Source: Collinsella sp. AM17-1 (GTDB taxonomy: Bacteria; Actinomycetota; Coriobacteriia; Coriobacteriales; Coriobacteriaceae). Taken from it: a stretch of 64,000 bases of DNA. The notes under the pieces were generated by a model. It saw nothing but the letters and a program-made list of their open reading frames with translations. It was not told where the DNA came from and did no database searches. Location: NCBI RefSeq assembly GCF_003470665.1, contig NZ_QRJZ01000006.1:52871-116870 (forward strand). Direction: 5' to 3'. A program made the translations under genes and the position numbers. Below, piece by piece: positions 43,079-52,051 of this stretch. The first letter of the stretch is position 1, and each line of letters starts with the position of its first letter.

Positions 43079-43969
43079 ATGCAGCTTTCTCAACTCGAAT
43101 ACCTTCAAGCTGTAGCGAACTATGGCGGCGTGCGCAAAGCAGCTCGCGCCGTTCACGTGAGTCCGCAGGCCGTTTCGTCGGCAATAAAAAAGTTGGAATC
43201 TGAGTATCAGATTGTTTTGCTCGACCGATCGGCGGGGGAGGCTGTTTTGTCTCCGGCGGGCAGAGAATTTGCGCGTCGTGCACGCGTGATCCTGGCGCAA
43301 GTCGACGATCTCAAAAAGTACGCTCAATCGGGGAACGGCGGCGTTTCGCCCGACGGCCATTTCCGTCTTTACGCCCCCTGTCTTCACGGGCGGGGGCGCC
43401 TTTTTTCCGAAAACTGGTACGACTCGTTTGAAAGCTCGCACCCTCAGATTCATCTTGATGTGTGGCATCAGCCAACGGCAACATGCTTTGAATCACTTAT
43501 ACTTGGAATTTCGGACGCGGCTATCTCGTTTGAGGAACCACGGGACAGCGTCCTTTCTTCAAAATATATGGGTGAAAAGGAGCTCAGGGTTCTTTCATGT
43601 CCAGCTGGTCATCAATCTGTTGACGCTATGACCATTCGTGAGTTACTGGGCGGCAGGCTCGCTGTTCCCATTAATTTGTCACCCTGTCTCAATGCAATCA
43701 ATCAATGTCCCGAAGCTCAGCTGGTTAATTTCCGCTTTCGCGATGTCGAATACGGAAACAGGGCGCAGGCTGAGTTTCTTCAAGCCGGGGGATTGATATT
43801 GAGTTTTTCTGGCTCTTCTCTCGCATCGGATGGATCGGAAGTGAGCGAGTGCTCCATTGAAGCCTCACATGACGTAGCCTTGCCCATCTACTTTTGCTAT
43901 CGACAAAATGCCTGGACCGATCGACACCAGACGGTATTTCTTCACCTATTGCGTCATCTCGCTTCGTGA
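43079..43969 (+). CDS. LysR-family transcriptional regulator
   Basis: 296 residues. The N-terminal winged helix is clear: QLSQLEYLQAVANYGGVRKAARAVHVSPQAVSSAIKKLE (in two pieces) followed by LLDRSAGEAVLSPAG. The C-terminal effector domain is divergent. Codons are much less G+C-biased than in xseAB, and the same holds for the MFS gene after it, so the pair was probably acquired together. The MFS gene is the likeliest target. Confidence 0.9.
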   Translation: MQLSQLEYLQAVANYGGVRKAARAVHVSPQAVSSAIKKLESEYQIVLLDRSAGEAVLSPAGREFARRARVILAQVDDLKKYAQSGNGGVSPDGHFRLYAPCLHGRGRLFSENWYDSFESSHPQIHLDVWHQPTATCFESLILGISDAAISFEEPRDSVLSSKYMGEKELRVLSCPAGHQSVDAMTIRELLGGRLAVPINLSPCLNAINQCPEAQLVNFRFRDVEYGNRAQAEFLQAGGLILSFSGSSLASDGSEVSECSIEASHDVALPIYFCYRQNAWTDRHQTVFLHLLRHLAS

Positions 43970-44088
43970 GGCCATTTGGCCTCGTGTCGTCAAGTGAATG
44001 TTGACGCCCTGCAACACATAGCTGACAGCTTTGCCCTCATGCTTTTCCAAGATTTCGATTTAGATTGCTGACTCTTGGAGGGCGGAGC

Positions 44089-45249
44089 ATGAAAAACCGT
44101 ACGGTTTTGCTTTATATGACGTTCGTTTTTCTGTCGAACTTCAGCACTATTTTGTATTTTCTGACGGTTTACCTTGAATTCGTCGGATTCTCGATAGTGG
44201 CGATTTCTAGCATGATGATTGCATATCAAGTGAGCAAGTTCATCCTCGAAGTTCCCACTGGCTATATTGCTGATAGGTTTGGACGAAAGGCAAGCGGTCT
44301 CGTTGGCGTCGTGGGGATGCTTGGATACTACGCCGCCCTGCTTCTCGTCCGTTCCCCTCTGCTTTTAATCGGTGCGTTCGCTCTCAAAGGTTTTGCCGTT
44401 GCATGTCTGAGCGGATCCATAGAAGCGATTTACATTGACAGCGTCTCTCAGGACCAGCTCGTAAGACTTAATGTCGTTGAGCGATTTGTTTTCTATGCCT
44501 CTTATGCCATCTCCGCTTGCGTGGGCGGTTTCATTTCGTCTGTCGGTGCATATCTCATTGGTCTTTCGGCAGATATCATCGCAATGGTGTTGACGTTGGT
44601 TGTCGTTGTCTGCATTCCTGAGATGCGAAGAGGGGGCACTGCGGGGGCACCTGAGCGTGGAATTAGCCCGAAGATGATCGGTGCCGCTATTGCGTGTAAT
44701 GGCATTCTTCGTTCAGCGTTCATAATGGACTGTTCTCAGGCATTTGCTTTTGTCGCCCTGGAAGACTTTTTCTCACTGCTGCTTGCGGGCCGCGGAATGA
44801 ATTCCGTCGCTTCGGGTGTGACCATTGCGGTCCAGCTCCTTGCCTCGGCCTCCATGGGGCTTATTGTGCCCAGTGTGATTGCTCATGTCGACAAGGGCCG
44901 TTTTGCGCGTATTTGCGGCATCATTCGCTTAGTATTGACAGCTTTGTTTTTGATCCCCCTTACTCCGGCTAATTTGCTGCCCGTGTTCTATGTGCTGCAG
45001 ACGGTTGCGTACTCGTTGTTTGCCCCAATCAAATACTCAGTTTTCCAAAATGCTGCCGACTCATCGATGCGCTGTTCACTGATTTCGGTTCAAAGCCAGA
45101 TGGTGGCGGTGGGTGCCGTTCTTTTCTATCTGCTTAACTCTGTGCTGAGTAGCGTTGCGGGCATTCGAGTCGTATTGCTTGTTGCGCTCGGGATTTCTTC
45201 CCTGGTGTATATCCCCGCGCTATTTCGTCTTACAAGTCAAAGGCCATGA
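44089..45249 (+). CDS. MFS transporter
   Basis: 386 residues with twelve hydrophobic helices. LEVPTGYIADRFGRKASGLVG between helices 2 and 3 is the MFS motif A (GxxxDRxGRK). Start ATG 44089 has GGAGGGCGGAG upstream; ATG 44065 is weaker. Substrate unknown; general similarity is to small drug or multidrug exporters. It follows the LysR regulator and is ended by the hairpin at 45283. Confidence 0.88.
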   Translation: MKNRTVLLYMTFVFLSNFSTILYFLTVYLEFVGFSIVAISSMMIAYQVSKFILEVPTGYIADRFGRKASGLVGVVGMLGYYAALLLVRSPLLLIGAFALKGFAVACLSGSIEAIYIDSVSQDQLVRLNVVERFVFYASYAISACVGGFISSVGAYLIGLSADIIAMVLTLVVVVCIPEMRRGGTAGAPERGISPKMIGAAIACNGILRSAFIMDCSQAFAFVALEDFFSLLLAGRGMNSVASGVTIAVQLLASASMGLIVPSVIAHVDKGRFARICGIIRLVLTALFLIPLTPANLLPVFYVLQTVAYSLFAPIKYSVFQNAADSSMRCSLISVQSQMVAVGAVLFYLLNSVLSSVAGIRVVLLVALGISSLVYIPALFRLTSQRP

Positions 45250-45282
45250 GTATTTAGGCACCGATAACTTATATATCAACGC

Positions 45283-45316
45283 AATAAACCCGAGCGCGAG
45301 GGCGTTTGGGTTTATT
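45283..45316 (+). terminator. Terminator of the MFS gene
   Basis: AATAAACCC (45283-45291) / GGGTTTATT (45308-45316) with inner GC pairs and T-rich tail TTTATTATT. Confidence 0.65.
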
Positions 45317-45369
45317 ATTAAAGCGTATGTAACCTGGCGGCGCCACACCGCCTGTTAGTAGGGAGTCAC

Positions 45370-46548
45370 ATGAACGTTCTGGTCGTCAACGCGGGATCTT
45401 CGACCCTTAAGTATCAGGTCATCGACACCAAGTCCCACAAGGTGTCCGCAAAGGGCTCCTGCGAGCGCGTCTGCTTTACCGGCGGTACCTTCACCCACGC
45501 TGCCAACGGTTCCAAGAAGGTGACCGAGAACATCGAGTTCCCCGACCACAAGGTCGCCATCGAGGTCGTCCTGAAGGACCTCGAGGCCAACGGCGTCAAG
45601 ATCGAGGGCATCGGCCATCGCATCGTTCAGGGCGGTTGGTACTTTGGCGATTCCTCCCTCGTCGACGAGGACGTTCTCGCCAAGATCCGCGAGGTCGCCC
45701 CGCTGGCGCCGCTCCACAACAACCCCGAGGCCAACGTTATCGAGTTTTGCCTGGAGCAGTATCCCGACCTGCCCAACGTCACGGTCTACGACACCGCTTT
45801 CCACTTCAACATGCCCGAGGTCGCCAAGACTTACGCCTTGCCCAAGGACGTCTGCGACAAGCTGCACATCCGTAAGTACGGCGCCCACGGCACCAGCTAC
45901 CGCTACATCTCCAAGAAGGTTGCCGAGATGACCAACGGCGAGGCCCGCAAGGTCGTCGTGTGCCACATCGGTTCCGGCGCTTCCCTGTGCGCCATCGAGG
46001 ACGGCAAGTGCATGGACACCACCATGGGCTTGACCCCGCTCGACGGTGTCATGATGGGCACCCGCTGCGGCTCCATCGACCCGGCTACCGTGTGCTACCT
46101 GCAGCGCGAGGGCGGCTACACCTTCGACGAGGTCGACGAGATGATGAACAAGAAGTCCGGCCTTTTGGCTGTGACCGGCGGCAAGACCAACGACTGCCGC
46201 AACGTCGAGGAGCTCGCCGCCGCTGGTGACCCCGATGCTCAGCTCGCTTTCGACATGTTTGTCTACAAGATTGCCGCCAAGGCTGCCGAGATGGCTACTT
46301 CCATGTGCGGCATGGACACGCTGGTCTTCACCGCTGGCATCGGTGAGCACGCTCCGGCCGTTCGTGCCGGCGTTGCCGACCGTCTGGCCTTTATGGGCGT
46401 CAAGATGGATCATGCCCGCAACGCCCTGCGTGGTGACGGCGCTTGGTGCCTGTCTGCCAAGGATTCCAAGGTCAAGATCTTCGTCATCCCCACGGACGAG
46501 GAGTTCATGATCGCTTCCGACGTCGAGCGCATCGTCAACGGCAAGTAA
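45370..46548 (+). CDS. ackA: Acetate kinase, copy 1 (HGTSY variant)
   Basis: 392 residues. VVNAGSSTLKYQ (phosphate-binding), GIGHRIVQGG (substrate Arg), YDTAFH, GTRCGSIDP and PTDEEFMIA (metal Glu) are all as in AckA. The motif usually written HGTSH reads HGTSY at 173-177 here (TAC codon). The enzyme converts acetyl phosphate and ADP to acetate and ATP. A paralogue of the same length follows 165 bases later. Codon usage is strongly biased to C-ending codons, suggesting high expression. Confidence 0.95.
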   Translation: MNVLVVNAGSSTLKYQVIDTKSHKVSAKGSCERVCFTGGTFTHAANGSKKVTENIEFPDHKVAIEVVLKDLEANGVKIEGIGHRIVQGGWYFGDSSLVDEDVLAKIREVAPLAPLHNNPEANVIEFCLEQYPDLPNVTVYDTAFHFNMPEVAKTYALPKDVCDKLHIRKYGAHGTSYRYISKKVAEMTNGEARKVVVCHIGSGASLCAIEDGKCMDTTMGLTPLDGVMMGTRCGSIDPATVCYLQREGGYTFDEVDEMMNKKSGLLAVTGGKTNDCRNVEELAAAGDPDAQLAFDMFVYKIAAKAAEMATSMCGMDTLVFTAGIGEHAPAVRAGVADRLAFMGVKMDHARNALRGDGAWCLSAKDSKVKIFVIPTDEEFMIASDVERIVNGK

Positions 46549-46559
46549 TTGCAAGAGGG

Positions 46560-46598
46560 GAGGGGCTGGACGACCGAGCGCCGTTCGGCCCCTCTTTT
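46560..46598 (+). terminator. Terminator of ackA copy 1
   Basis: GAGGGGC (46560-46566) / GCCCCTC (46588-46594) and TTTT. The two ackA genes are thus separate transcripts. Confidence 0.75.
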
Positions 46599-46617
46599 GT
46601 GCTCGTTGGGCGATATG

Positions 46618-46637
46618 CTTGATAGCTATTTATCAAG
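46618..46637 (+). promoter_or_regulatory. Palindrome in the promoter region of ackA copy 2
   Basis: CTTGATA-GCTATT-TATCAAG, followed by TTGTGATAACTTCTTATTAAAAT, which contains promoter-like words. It lies 76 bases before the start and could be an operator for a redox or catabolite regulator; which one is not known. Confidence 0.45.
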
Positions 46638-46712
46638 TTGTGATAACTTCTTATTAAAATGCGGCCGCCTTAAGGGGTCTGCGTCGACCGTATTGCACTG
46701 CAAAGGAGTCTC

Positions 46713-47891
46713 ATGAACGTACTTGTTGTCAACGCCGGCAGCTCAAGCCTTAAATATCAGCTTTTGGATACCGATACCCGAGAGGTTTTCGCCAAGGGCA
46801 ACTGCGAACGTATCGGTTCGGACATGGGCATCTTTGGCCACTCCGAGAACGGTGGCGCCAAGCAGACCGAGGAGGTCCCTTTCCCCGATCATCGCTCTGC
46901 TATCGCTCGCGTGCTCGAGGAGCTCGAGAAGACCGACTTTACGATTGATGGCATTGGCCATCGTATCGTTCAGGGCGGCTGGCACTTCGATGATTCCGCA
47001 GTTGTCGACGACGAGGTTATGGCCAAGATTCTTGAGGTGGCACCGCTTGCTCCGCTGCACAACTACGGCGAGGCCGCAGCAATCGAGTATTGCCGCGAGA
47101 AGTATCCGGAGCTGCCCAACGTCGCCGTCTTCGATACCTCGTTCCACATGACCATGCCCGAGGTTGCCTATACCTACGCGCTGCCCAAGGACGTGTGCGA
47201 CAAGTACCACGTGCGCAAGTACGGCGCCCACGGCACGAGCCACCGCTATGAGTGGATGATGGCCAAGGAGATCCTGGGTTCGCGCTGCCACCGTCTGCTT
47301 TCGTGCCATTTGGGTAACGGTGCTTCGCTCGCTGCTATCGAGGACGGCGTGTGCCGCGACACCACGATGGGCCTCACGCCGCTCGACGGCCTGATGATGG
47401 GCACTCGCTGTGGTTCCATTGATCCTGCCACCGTGTGCTACCTCCAGCGCGAGGGCGGCTACAGCTATCAGGAAGTCGATGACATGATGAACAAGCAGTC
47501 TGGTCTGCTTGCCATCTCGGGCATCTCCAACGACGCTCGCGACATCCGTACACGCGCCTCCGAGGGCGACGAGCGCTGCCTGCTCGCCTTCGATATGTTC
47601 GCCTACAAGGCCATGCAGCAGGCTGGCTCCATGATCGCTTCCATGGCGGGCGTGGACACCATCACCTTTACCGCCGGCATCGGCGAGAACGACTGGTCGA
47701 TCCGCAAGGCCTTCTGCGACTGCTTTGAGTGGCTGGGCGTACGTATCGACAACAACAAGAACCGCGAGGCCGTGGGCAACGGCCCGCAGGTCATCAGCGC
47801 CGCCGGTTCCGCCGTCACGGTCATGGTCATCCCCACCGACGAGGAATACATGATCGCCCACGACGTCGAGCGTCTGACCAAGAACAACTAA
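46713..47891 (+). CDS. ackA: Acetate kinase, copy 2
   Basis: 392 residues, GGAG before ATG 46713. All AckA motifs are present, including the complete HGTSH at 173-177, FDTSFH, GTRCGSIDP and PTDEEYMIA. Clearly a paralogue of copy 1: the two align end to end without gaps in the main motifs but differ at many positions, so this is not a very recent duplication. Own upstream palindrome and terminator. It faces pta. Confidence 0.96.
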   Translation: MNVLVVNAGSSSLKYQLLDTDTREVFAKGNCERIGSDMGIFGHSENGGAKQTEEVPFPDHRSAIARVLEELEKTDFTIDGIGHRIVQGGWHFDDSAVVDDEVMAKILEVAPLAPLHNYGEAAAIEYCREKYPELPNVAVFDTSFHMTMPEVAYTYALPKDVCDKYHVRKYGAHGTSHRYEWMMAKEILGSRCHRLLSCHLGNGASLAAIEDGVCRDTTMGLTPLDGLMMGTRCGSIDPATVCYLQREGGYSYQEVDDMMNKQSGLLAISGISNDARDIRTRASEGDERCLLAFDMFAYKAMQQAGSMIASMAGVDTITFTAGIGENDWSIRKAFCDCFEWLGVRIDNNKNREAVGNGPQVISAAGSAVTVMVIPTDEEYMIAHDVERLTKNN

Positions 47892-47917
47892 CGCGCGCAT
47901 TTGCAAGTAAACGAAAG

Positions 47918-47949
47918 GCCTCCAGAGCAACAGCTCCGGAGGCTTTTTT
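47918..47949 (+). terminator. Terminator of ackA copy 2
   Basis: Perfect 11-bp stem GCCTCCAGAGC / GCTCCGGAGGC (one A-C opposite) around AACA, followed by TTTTTT. Confidence 0.9.
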
Positions 47950-48097
47950 GCTAGCAGGCGGAAATTCCAGTCCTAAAGAGATCATCATCAGCAACGCCTG
48001 CGCTCCCAGCAACGGCACCCAACCATTCAGATCCTCAGCTCTAGCTCGTAGCCAAGCCGCCGTCCACTCCAGATACCCTGACTGCCACATGGCGGCA

Positions 48098-48224
48098 GGG
48101 ACCCTACAGGGTAAAGCTCTGAAAACTTTCCGCAGGACGCATGAAACCCCCGCCGCACGAAGTGCGCAGCGGGGGTTTCATGCATGTCCGAGGACGTTTT
48201 CAGAGCTTTACCCTGTAGGGTCCC
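48098..48224. repeat. Large nested palindrome between ackA and pta
   Basis: Perfect 29-bp arms at 48098-48126 and 48196-48224. Inside is a second perfect stem of 15 bp (48139-48153 / 48169-48183, with CCCCC/GGGGG), and inside that CGCAC-GAA-GTGCG (48154-48166). The 127 bases can fold into one hairpin on either strand. It ends 15 bases from the pta stop and may stop transcription from both sides. Confidence 0.85.
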
Positions 48225-48239
48225 GAGGGGATACGTCCG

Positions 48240-49220
48240 CTACTCAGCCATCTGAGCCTGGACGGCGGTGATGGCCACGACACCCACGATGTCGTCGGCA
48301 GAGCAGCCGCGCGAAAGGTCGTTAACCGGCTTGGCGATGCCCTGCAGGATGGGGCCGTAGGCGTCGGCGCCGGCGAAGCGCTGGACCAGCTTGTAGCCGA
48401 TGTTGCCGGCCTCGAGGTCGGGGAACACAAGCACGTTGGCCTTGCCGGCAACGGAGGAGCCGGGAGCCTTGAGCTGGGCGACGGTGGGGACGATAGCGGC
48501 GTCGAGCTGCAGGTCACCATCGATGGCGAGCTCGGGAGCCTTCTCCTTGCAGAACTTCACAGCCTCCTGGACCTTCTTGGCGACCTCGCCGCCAGCGGAG
48601 CCCATGGTGGAGTAGGAGAGCATGGCCACGTGCGGCTCAACGTTGCCCATGAAGGTGGACCAGGAGTGAGCGGAGGCGATGGCGATCTCGGAGAGCTCGT
48701 CGGAGGACGGGTTGATGTTGAGACCGCAGTCGGCGAAGATCAGCGTGCCGTCGGTGCCGAACTGCGGGGTATCGGTGCACATCACGAAGAAGGCCGAGAC
48801 CAGCTTGGTGCCCGGGGCGGTCTTGAGGATCTGAAGCGCAGGGCGCAGGGTGTCGGCGGTGGAGTGGCAGGCGCCGGAGACCAGGCCGTCGGCGTCGCCC
48901 ATCTTGACCATCATGGTGCCAAAGTAGGTGGCGTCCATCACCTGGGCGCGAGCCTGCTCGATGGTAACGCCCTTCTTGGCGCGGAGCTCGGCAAACTTCT
49001 GCGCGTACTCCTCGTGCTTCTCGGCATTGCGCGGGTCGATGACGGTAGCACCGGGAACGTTGATCTCGTCGGGGTTGCCCAGGATGACGATCTTTGCCAG
49101 GCCCTCCTCGATGATTTTGGTGGCCGCGACGATAGTGCGCGGATCTTCGCCCTCGGGCAGGACGATCGTCTTAAGGTCGGCCTTAGCGGCAGACTTCATA
49201 CGGTTTAGGAAATCGCTCAT
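48240..49220 (-). CDS. pta: Phosphate acetyltransferase
   Basis: 326 residues. VLPEGEDPRT, DADGLVSGACHSTADT, FADCGLNINPSSDEL, MLSYSTMGSAGG and VFPDLEAGNIGYKLVQRFAGADAYGPI (in parts) are the standard Pta blocks. It makes acetyl phosphate from acetyl-CoA and is the partner of AckA in ATP-yielding acetate formation. It lies convergent to the two ackA genes rather than in an operon with them. A 9-bp hairpin AAACCCGCT/AGCGGGTTT at 49274-49294 sits in its leader. Confidence 0.96.
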   Translation of the reverse strand: MSDFLNRMKSAAKADLKTIVLPEGEDPRTIVAATKIIEEGLAKIVILGNPDEINVPGATVIDPRNAEKHEEYAQKFAELRAKKGVTIEQARAQVMDATYFGTMMVKMGDADGLVSGACHSTADTLRPALQILKTAPGTKLVSAFFVMCTDTPQFGTDGTLIFADCGLNINPSSDELSEIAIASAHSWSTFMGNVEPHVAMLSYSTMGSAGGEVAKKVQEAVKFCKEKAPELAIDGDLQLDAAIVPTVAQLKAPGSSVAGKANVLVFPDLEAGNIGYKLVQRFAGADAYGPILQGIAKPVNDLSRGCSADDIVGVVAITAVQAQMAE

Positions 49221-49273
49221 GTTACTCCTTACAAGCGTTTTGCTAAGCTCCAGGCGCCCGGCTGTTCACGAAT

Positions 49274-49294
49274 AAACCCGCTGCTAGCGGGTTT
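49274..49294. promoter_or_regulatory. Hairpin in the pta leader
   Basis: AAACCCGCT-GCT-AGCGGGTTT, 54 bases before the pta start. On the minus strand it is followed by ATTCG, so it lacks a proper T run. It is similar in sequence to the AATAAACCC hairpin at 45283. Confidence 0.5.
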
Positions 49295-49367
49295 ACCTTT
49301 CAAATTTGTACGCCGCGGTGCTTGAGCTTTCCTTGTGTGGCAAGCTCATTATAGGACGCATTAGCGC

Positions 49368-49373
49368 TATAAT
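49368..49373 (+). promoter_or_regulatory. -10 box of the glf operon
   Basis: Perfect TATAAT at 49368-49373, 78 bases before the glf start. No clear -35 at 17 bases. Confidence 0.5.
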
Positions 49374-49451
49374 CGCTCTGATAAATATGTCTCGAAGAAT
49401 GTTCGAGAAAAGCCCAGCTAACGAGCCCGTGGCTTTTGACAAGGAGTATCG

Positions 49452-50654
49452 ATGCAGATTACCTCAGGCCTGCCTGAAGGCTTTAACGCCGGCGCGTACG
49501 ACATGATTGTCGTCGGTGCTGGATATGCCGGTGCCGTTTGCGCCCGCCGTCTTGCCGAGACCATCGGCTATCGTGTTGCCGTTTTGGAGCGCCGTAGCCA
49601 CATTGCGGGCAATGCCTATGACTGCACTGACGAGGCCGGAATCCTGATCCACGAGTACGGTCCGCATATCTATCACACCTTTAACGAGCGCGTGCACAAT
49701 TTCCTGTCGCGCTTTACCAAGTGGACGGATTATCAGCACAAGGTGCTCGCCAACATCAACGGTACCCTTATGCCCGTGCCCTTCAACCATGCGAGTCTCA
49801 AGCTCGCCTTTGGTGACGAGCGCGGCGAGGAACTGTATCAGAAGCTCGTGGAGACCTTTGGCAAGGATGTCAAGGTGCCCATCATGGAGCTGCGCAAGAA
49901 GAACGACCCCGACTTGGCCGAGGTCGCCGATTACGTCTACGAGAACGTCTTTTTGCATTACACCATGAAGCAGTGGGGCCAGACGCCCGACCAGATCGAT
50001 CCCTCGATCACTGGCCGCGTTCCCGTCTTTGTGGGCGACGATGACCGCTACTTCCCGCAGGCTCCCTTCCAGGGCATGCCGCAGGAGGGCTACACGGCGC
50101 TCTTTGAGCACATGCTCGACCACGACCTAATCGACGTGTTCTGCGACGTGGACGCCCGCGATCTCTTTGAAATCGACGAGACCACCGTCAAGATCGATGG
50201 CAAGGTCTACGGCGGCGAGATTGTCTATACCGGTCCTCTCGATGAGCTGTTCAGCCTCGACTTGGGTGCGTTGCCGTACCGCACGCTCGATATGAAGTTC
50301 GAGACGCTCGATATGGACCAGTTCCAGCCCGTGGGCACCGTCAACTACACCACGAGCGAGGACTACACGCGTATCACCGAGTTCAAGAACATGACCGGTC
50401 AGGTCCTGCCCGGCAAGACCACCATCATGAAGGAGTACTCCAAGGCCTATACGCCCGGCTCGGGCGAGACGCCGTACTACGCCATTCTTGAGCCCGAGAA
50501 CCGTGAGCTCTATGAGCGCTATCTTGAGCGCGTCCAGAACCTGACGAACTTCCACCCGGTGGGTCGTCTGGCCGAGTATCGTTACTACGATATGGACGCC
50601 GTGACCAATTCCGCCCTCGATCTTTCGGATGAGATTATCGCCTGCCATGCATAA
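49452..50654 (+). CDS. glf: UDP-galactopyranose mutase
   Basis: 400 residues. FAD-binding VVGAGYAGAVCARRLAE near residue 20, HEYGPHIYHT, and FLHYTMKQWGQTP are typical of Glf. It isomerises UDP-galactopyranose to UDP-galactofuranose for surface polysaccharide. GGAG precedes ATG 49452. The stop overlaps the glycosyltransferase start by 8 bases, so both are made together. Confidence 0.95.
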   Translation: MQITSGLPEGFNAGAYDMIVVGAGYAGAVCARRLAETIGYRVAVLERRSHIAGNAYDCTDEAGILIHEYGPHIYHTFNERVHNFLSRFTKWTDYQHKVLANINGTLMPVPFNHASLKLAFGDERGEELYQKLVETFGKDVKVPIMELRKKNDPDLAEVADYVYENVFLHYTMKQWGQTPDQIDPSITGRVPVFVGDDDRYFPQAPFQGMPQEGYTALFEHMLDHDLIDVFCDVDARDLFEIDETTVKIDGKVYGGEIVYTGPLDELFSLDLGALPYRTLDMKFETLDMDQFQPVGTVNYTTSEDYTRITEFKNMTGQVLPGKTTIMKEYSKAYTPGSGETPYYAILEPENRELYERYLERVQNLTNFHPVGRLAEYRYYDMDAVTNSALDLSDEIIACHA

Positions 50655-51678
50655 AGTCATAACATTCGGTATTCCCTCGTATAACGCCGCCAAGGACATG
50701 GACCATTGCATCACCTCCATCTTGGAGGGGAGCAATTACGCCACCGATATCGAGATTATCGTGGTGGACGACGGCTCCAAGGACGAGACGGCCGCCAAGG
50801 CCGACGAGTGGGAGGCCCGTTATCCTGGAATCATCCGCGCGGTGCACCAGGAGAACGGCGGTCACGGTATTGCCGTCCTTTCGGGTCTGCGCGAGGCGCA
50901 GGGCACCTACTACAAGGTTGTTGATTCGGACGACTGGCTTGACGGCGCTGCCCTTTCGACCATGCTGTCGATTCTGCGTGGCTTTGAAGAGCGCGACCAG
51001 CGCGTTGACCTGTTTATCTCGAACTACGTGTACGAGAAGGTTTACGAGGGCACGCATACCGCTATTGGCTACAAATTTGCCCTGCCACGCAAAAAGATCT
51101 TTTCCTGGGATCAGATCGGTCATTTCCGCCTGGACCAGAACCTACTCATGCACAGCCTGTGCTATCGCACGGATGTGCTGCGCGAGTCCAACCTTCCCAT
51201 GCCGCCGCACACGTTCTATGTGGACAACATCTACGCCTACGTGCCGCTGCCGCGTTGCAAGACCATGTACTACGCCGACATCGACCTCTACCGCTACTTT
51301 ATCGGTCGCGAAGGTCAGAGCGTCAACGAGGCAACGATGGTCAAGCGTCTGGACCAGCAGTTCCGTGTTACGCGTATCATGATGGAGTCGTACCACCTGT
51401 ACAGCGATGTCGAGTCGTCGCGCCTGCGTTCGTACATGATGGGCTACTTCACCATGATGATGGCGATTTGCTCGGTGCTCACCAAGCTTTCTGAGGAAGA
51501 TTGCGCCGACGAGCGCCTAAAGACGCTGTGGAATGATTTGAAGGCCTACGACGAGCGCATGTATCGTCGTGCCCGCTACGGCGTGGTCGGGTTCTTCACC
51601 AACCTGCGCGGACGGGCCGGAGACAAAACCACACTCGGCCTATACCGTCTTGCCTCAAAGATCTTCAAATTCAACTAG
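50647..51678 (+). CDS. GT2 family glycosyltransferase
   Basis: 343 residues from ATG 50647, inside the end of glf. GT-A fold motifs: FGIPSYNAAKDM, IIVVDDGSKDET, NGGHGIAVLSGLREAQG and VDSDDWLD (DxD). The C-terminal half is typical of Gram-positive family 2 transferases for capsule or wall sugars. Coupling to glf suggests that it transfers galactofuranose or acts in the same polymer. The last codons (AAGATCTTCAAATTCA) recur as an exact inverted copy at 51851. Confidence 0.92.
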   Translation: MHKVITFGIPSYNAAKDMDHCITSILEGSNYATDIEIIVVDDGSKDETAAKADEWEARYPGIIRAVHQENGGHGIAVLSGLREAQGTYYKVVDSDDWLDGAALSTMLSILRGFEERDQRVDLFISNYVYEKVYEGTHTAIGYKFALPRKKIFSWDQIGHFRLDQNLLMHSLCYRTDVLRESNLPMPPHTFYVDNIYAYVPLPRCKTMYYADIDLYRYFIGREGQSVNEATMVKRLDQQFRVTRIMMESYHLYSDVESSRLRSYMMGYFTMMMAICSVLTKLSEEDCADERLKTLWNDLKAYDERMYRRARYGVVGFFTNLRGRAGDKTTLGLYRLASKIFKFN

Positions 51679-51866
51679 CTGCTGAGTAATCGCTGCTGAT
51701 AGGTTGACTGGGCCCCTTGGCCTTTAGTTTGCTACTGCGAACAGTCCTGCTCGCACGGAAGGCACATTTAGTGCTTTCCAGCTCGTGCGGAACTTGTATC
51801 AAACTAAAGGCCAAGGGGCCTCTGCTATAAGAATCAATTGTCAGGCTGTCTGAATTTGAAGATCTT
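51658..51866. repeat. Large nested inverted repeat after the glycosyltransferase gene
   Basis: Outer arms of 16 bp (51658-51673, inside the coding end, and 51851-51866), middle arms of 21 bp perfect (51711-51731 / 51800-51820), and an inner hairpin CGCACGGAAGGCAC / GTGCTTTCC...CGTGCG around 51752-51788. The rest of 51867-52051 holds a GAAGGCCAC/GTGGCCTTC hairpin and no gene. Confidence 0.85.
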
Positions 51867-51962
51867 AGACGCGCGGTACACAGGGGCCTGGGCTGAAAAG
51901 AATCTGGTTGGTAGGTTGCCCGGCGGGGCTTGGTTATGTTTGTCGCGAGTTCCGCATGCAAA

Positions 51963-51985
51963 GAAGGCCACTTAATGTGGCCTTC
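51963..51985. terminator. Hairpin, possible terminator
   Basis: GAAGGCCAC-TTAAT-GTGGCCTTC, with weak T-rich tail GTCTTG. Confidence 0.5.
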
Positions 51986-52051
51986 GTCTTGCATAGGACT
52001 GTAGAGCAGCAAACGTAACGCCCGCCCGCCTCCGACCGGCGGTCGAGTGGA

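Noticed and set aside
47827..48090. Minus-strand ORF between ackA copy 2 and pta
   Set aside because: It runs into the end of ackA copy 2 and its terminator, has no ribosome-binding site and resembles nothing known.
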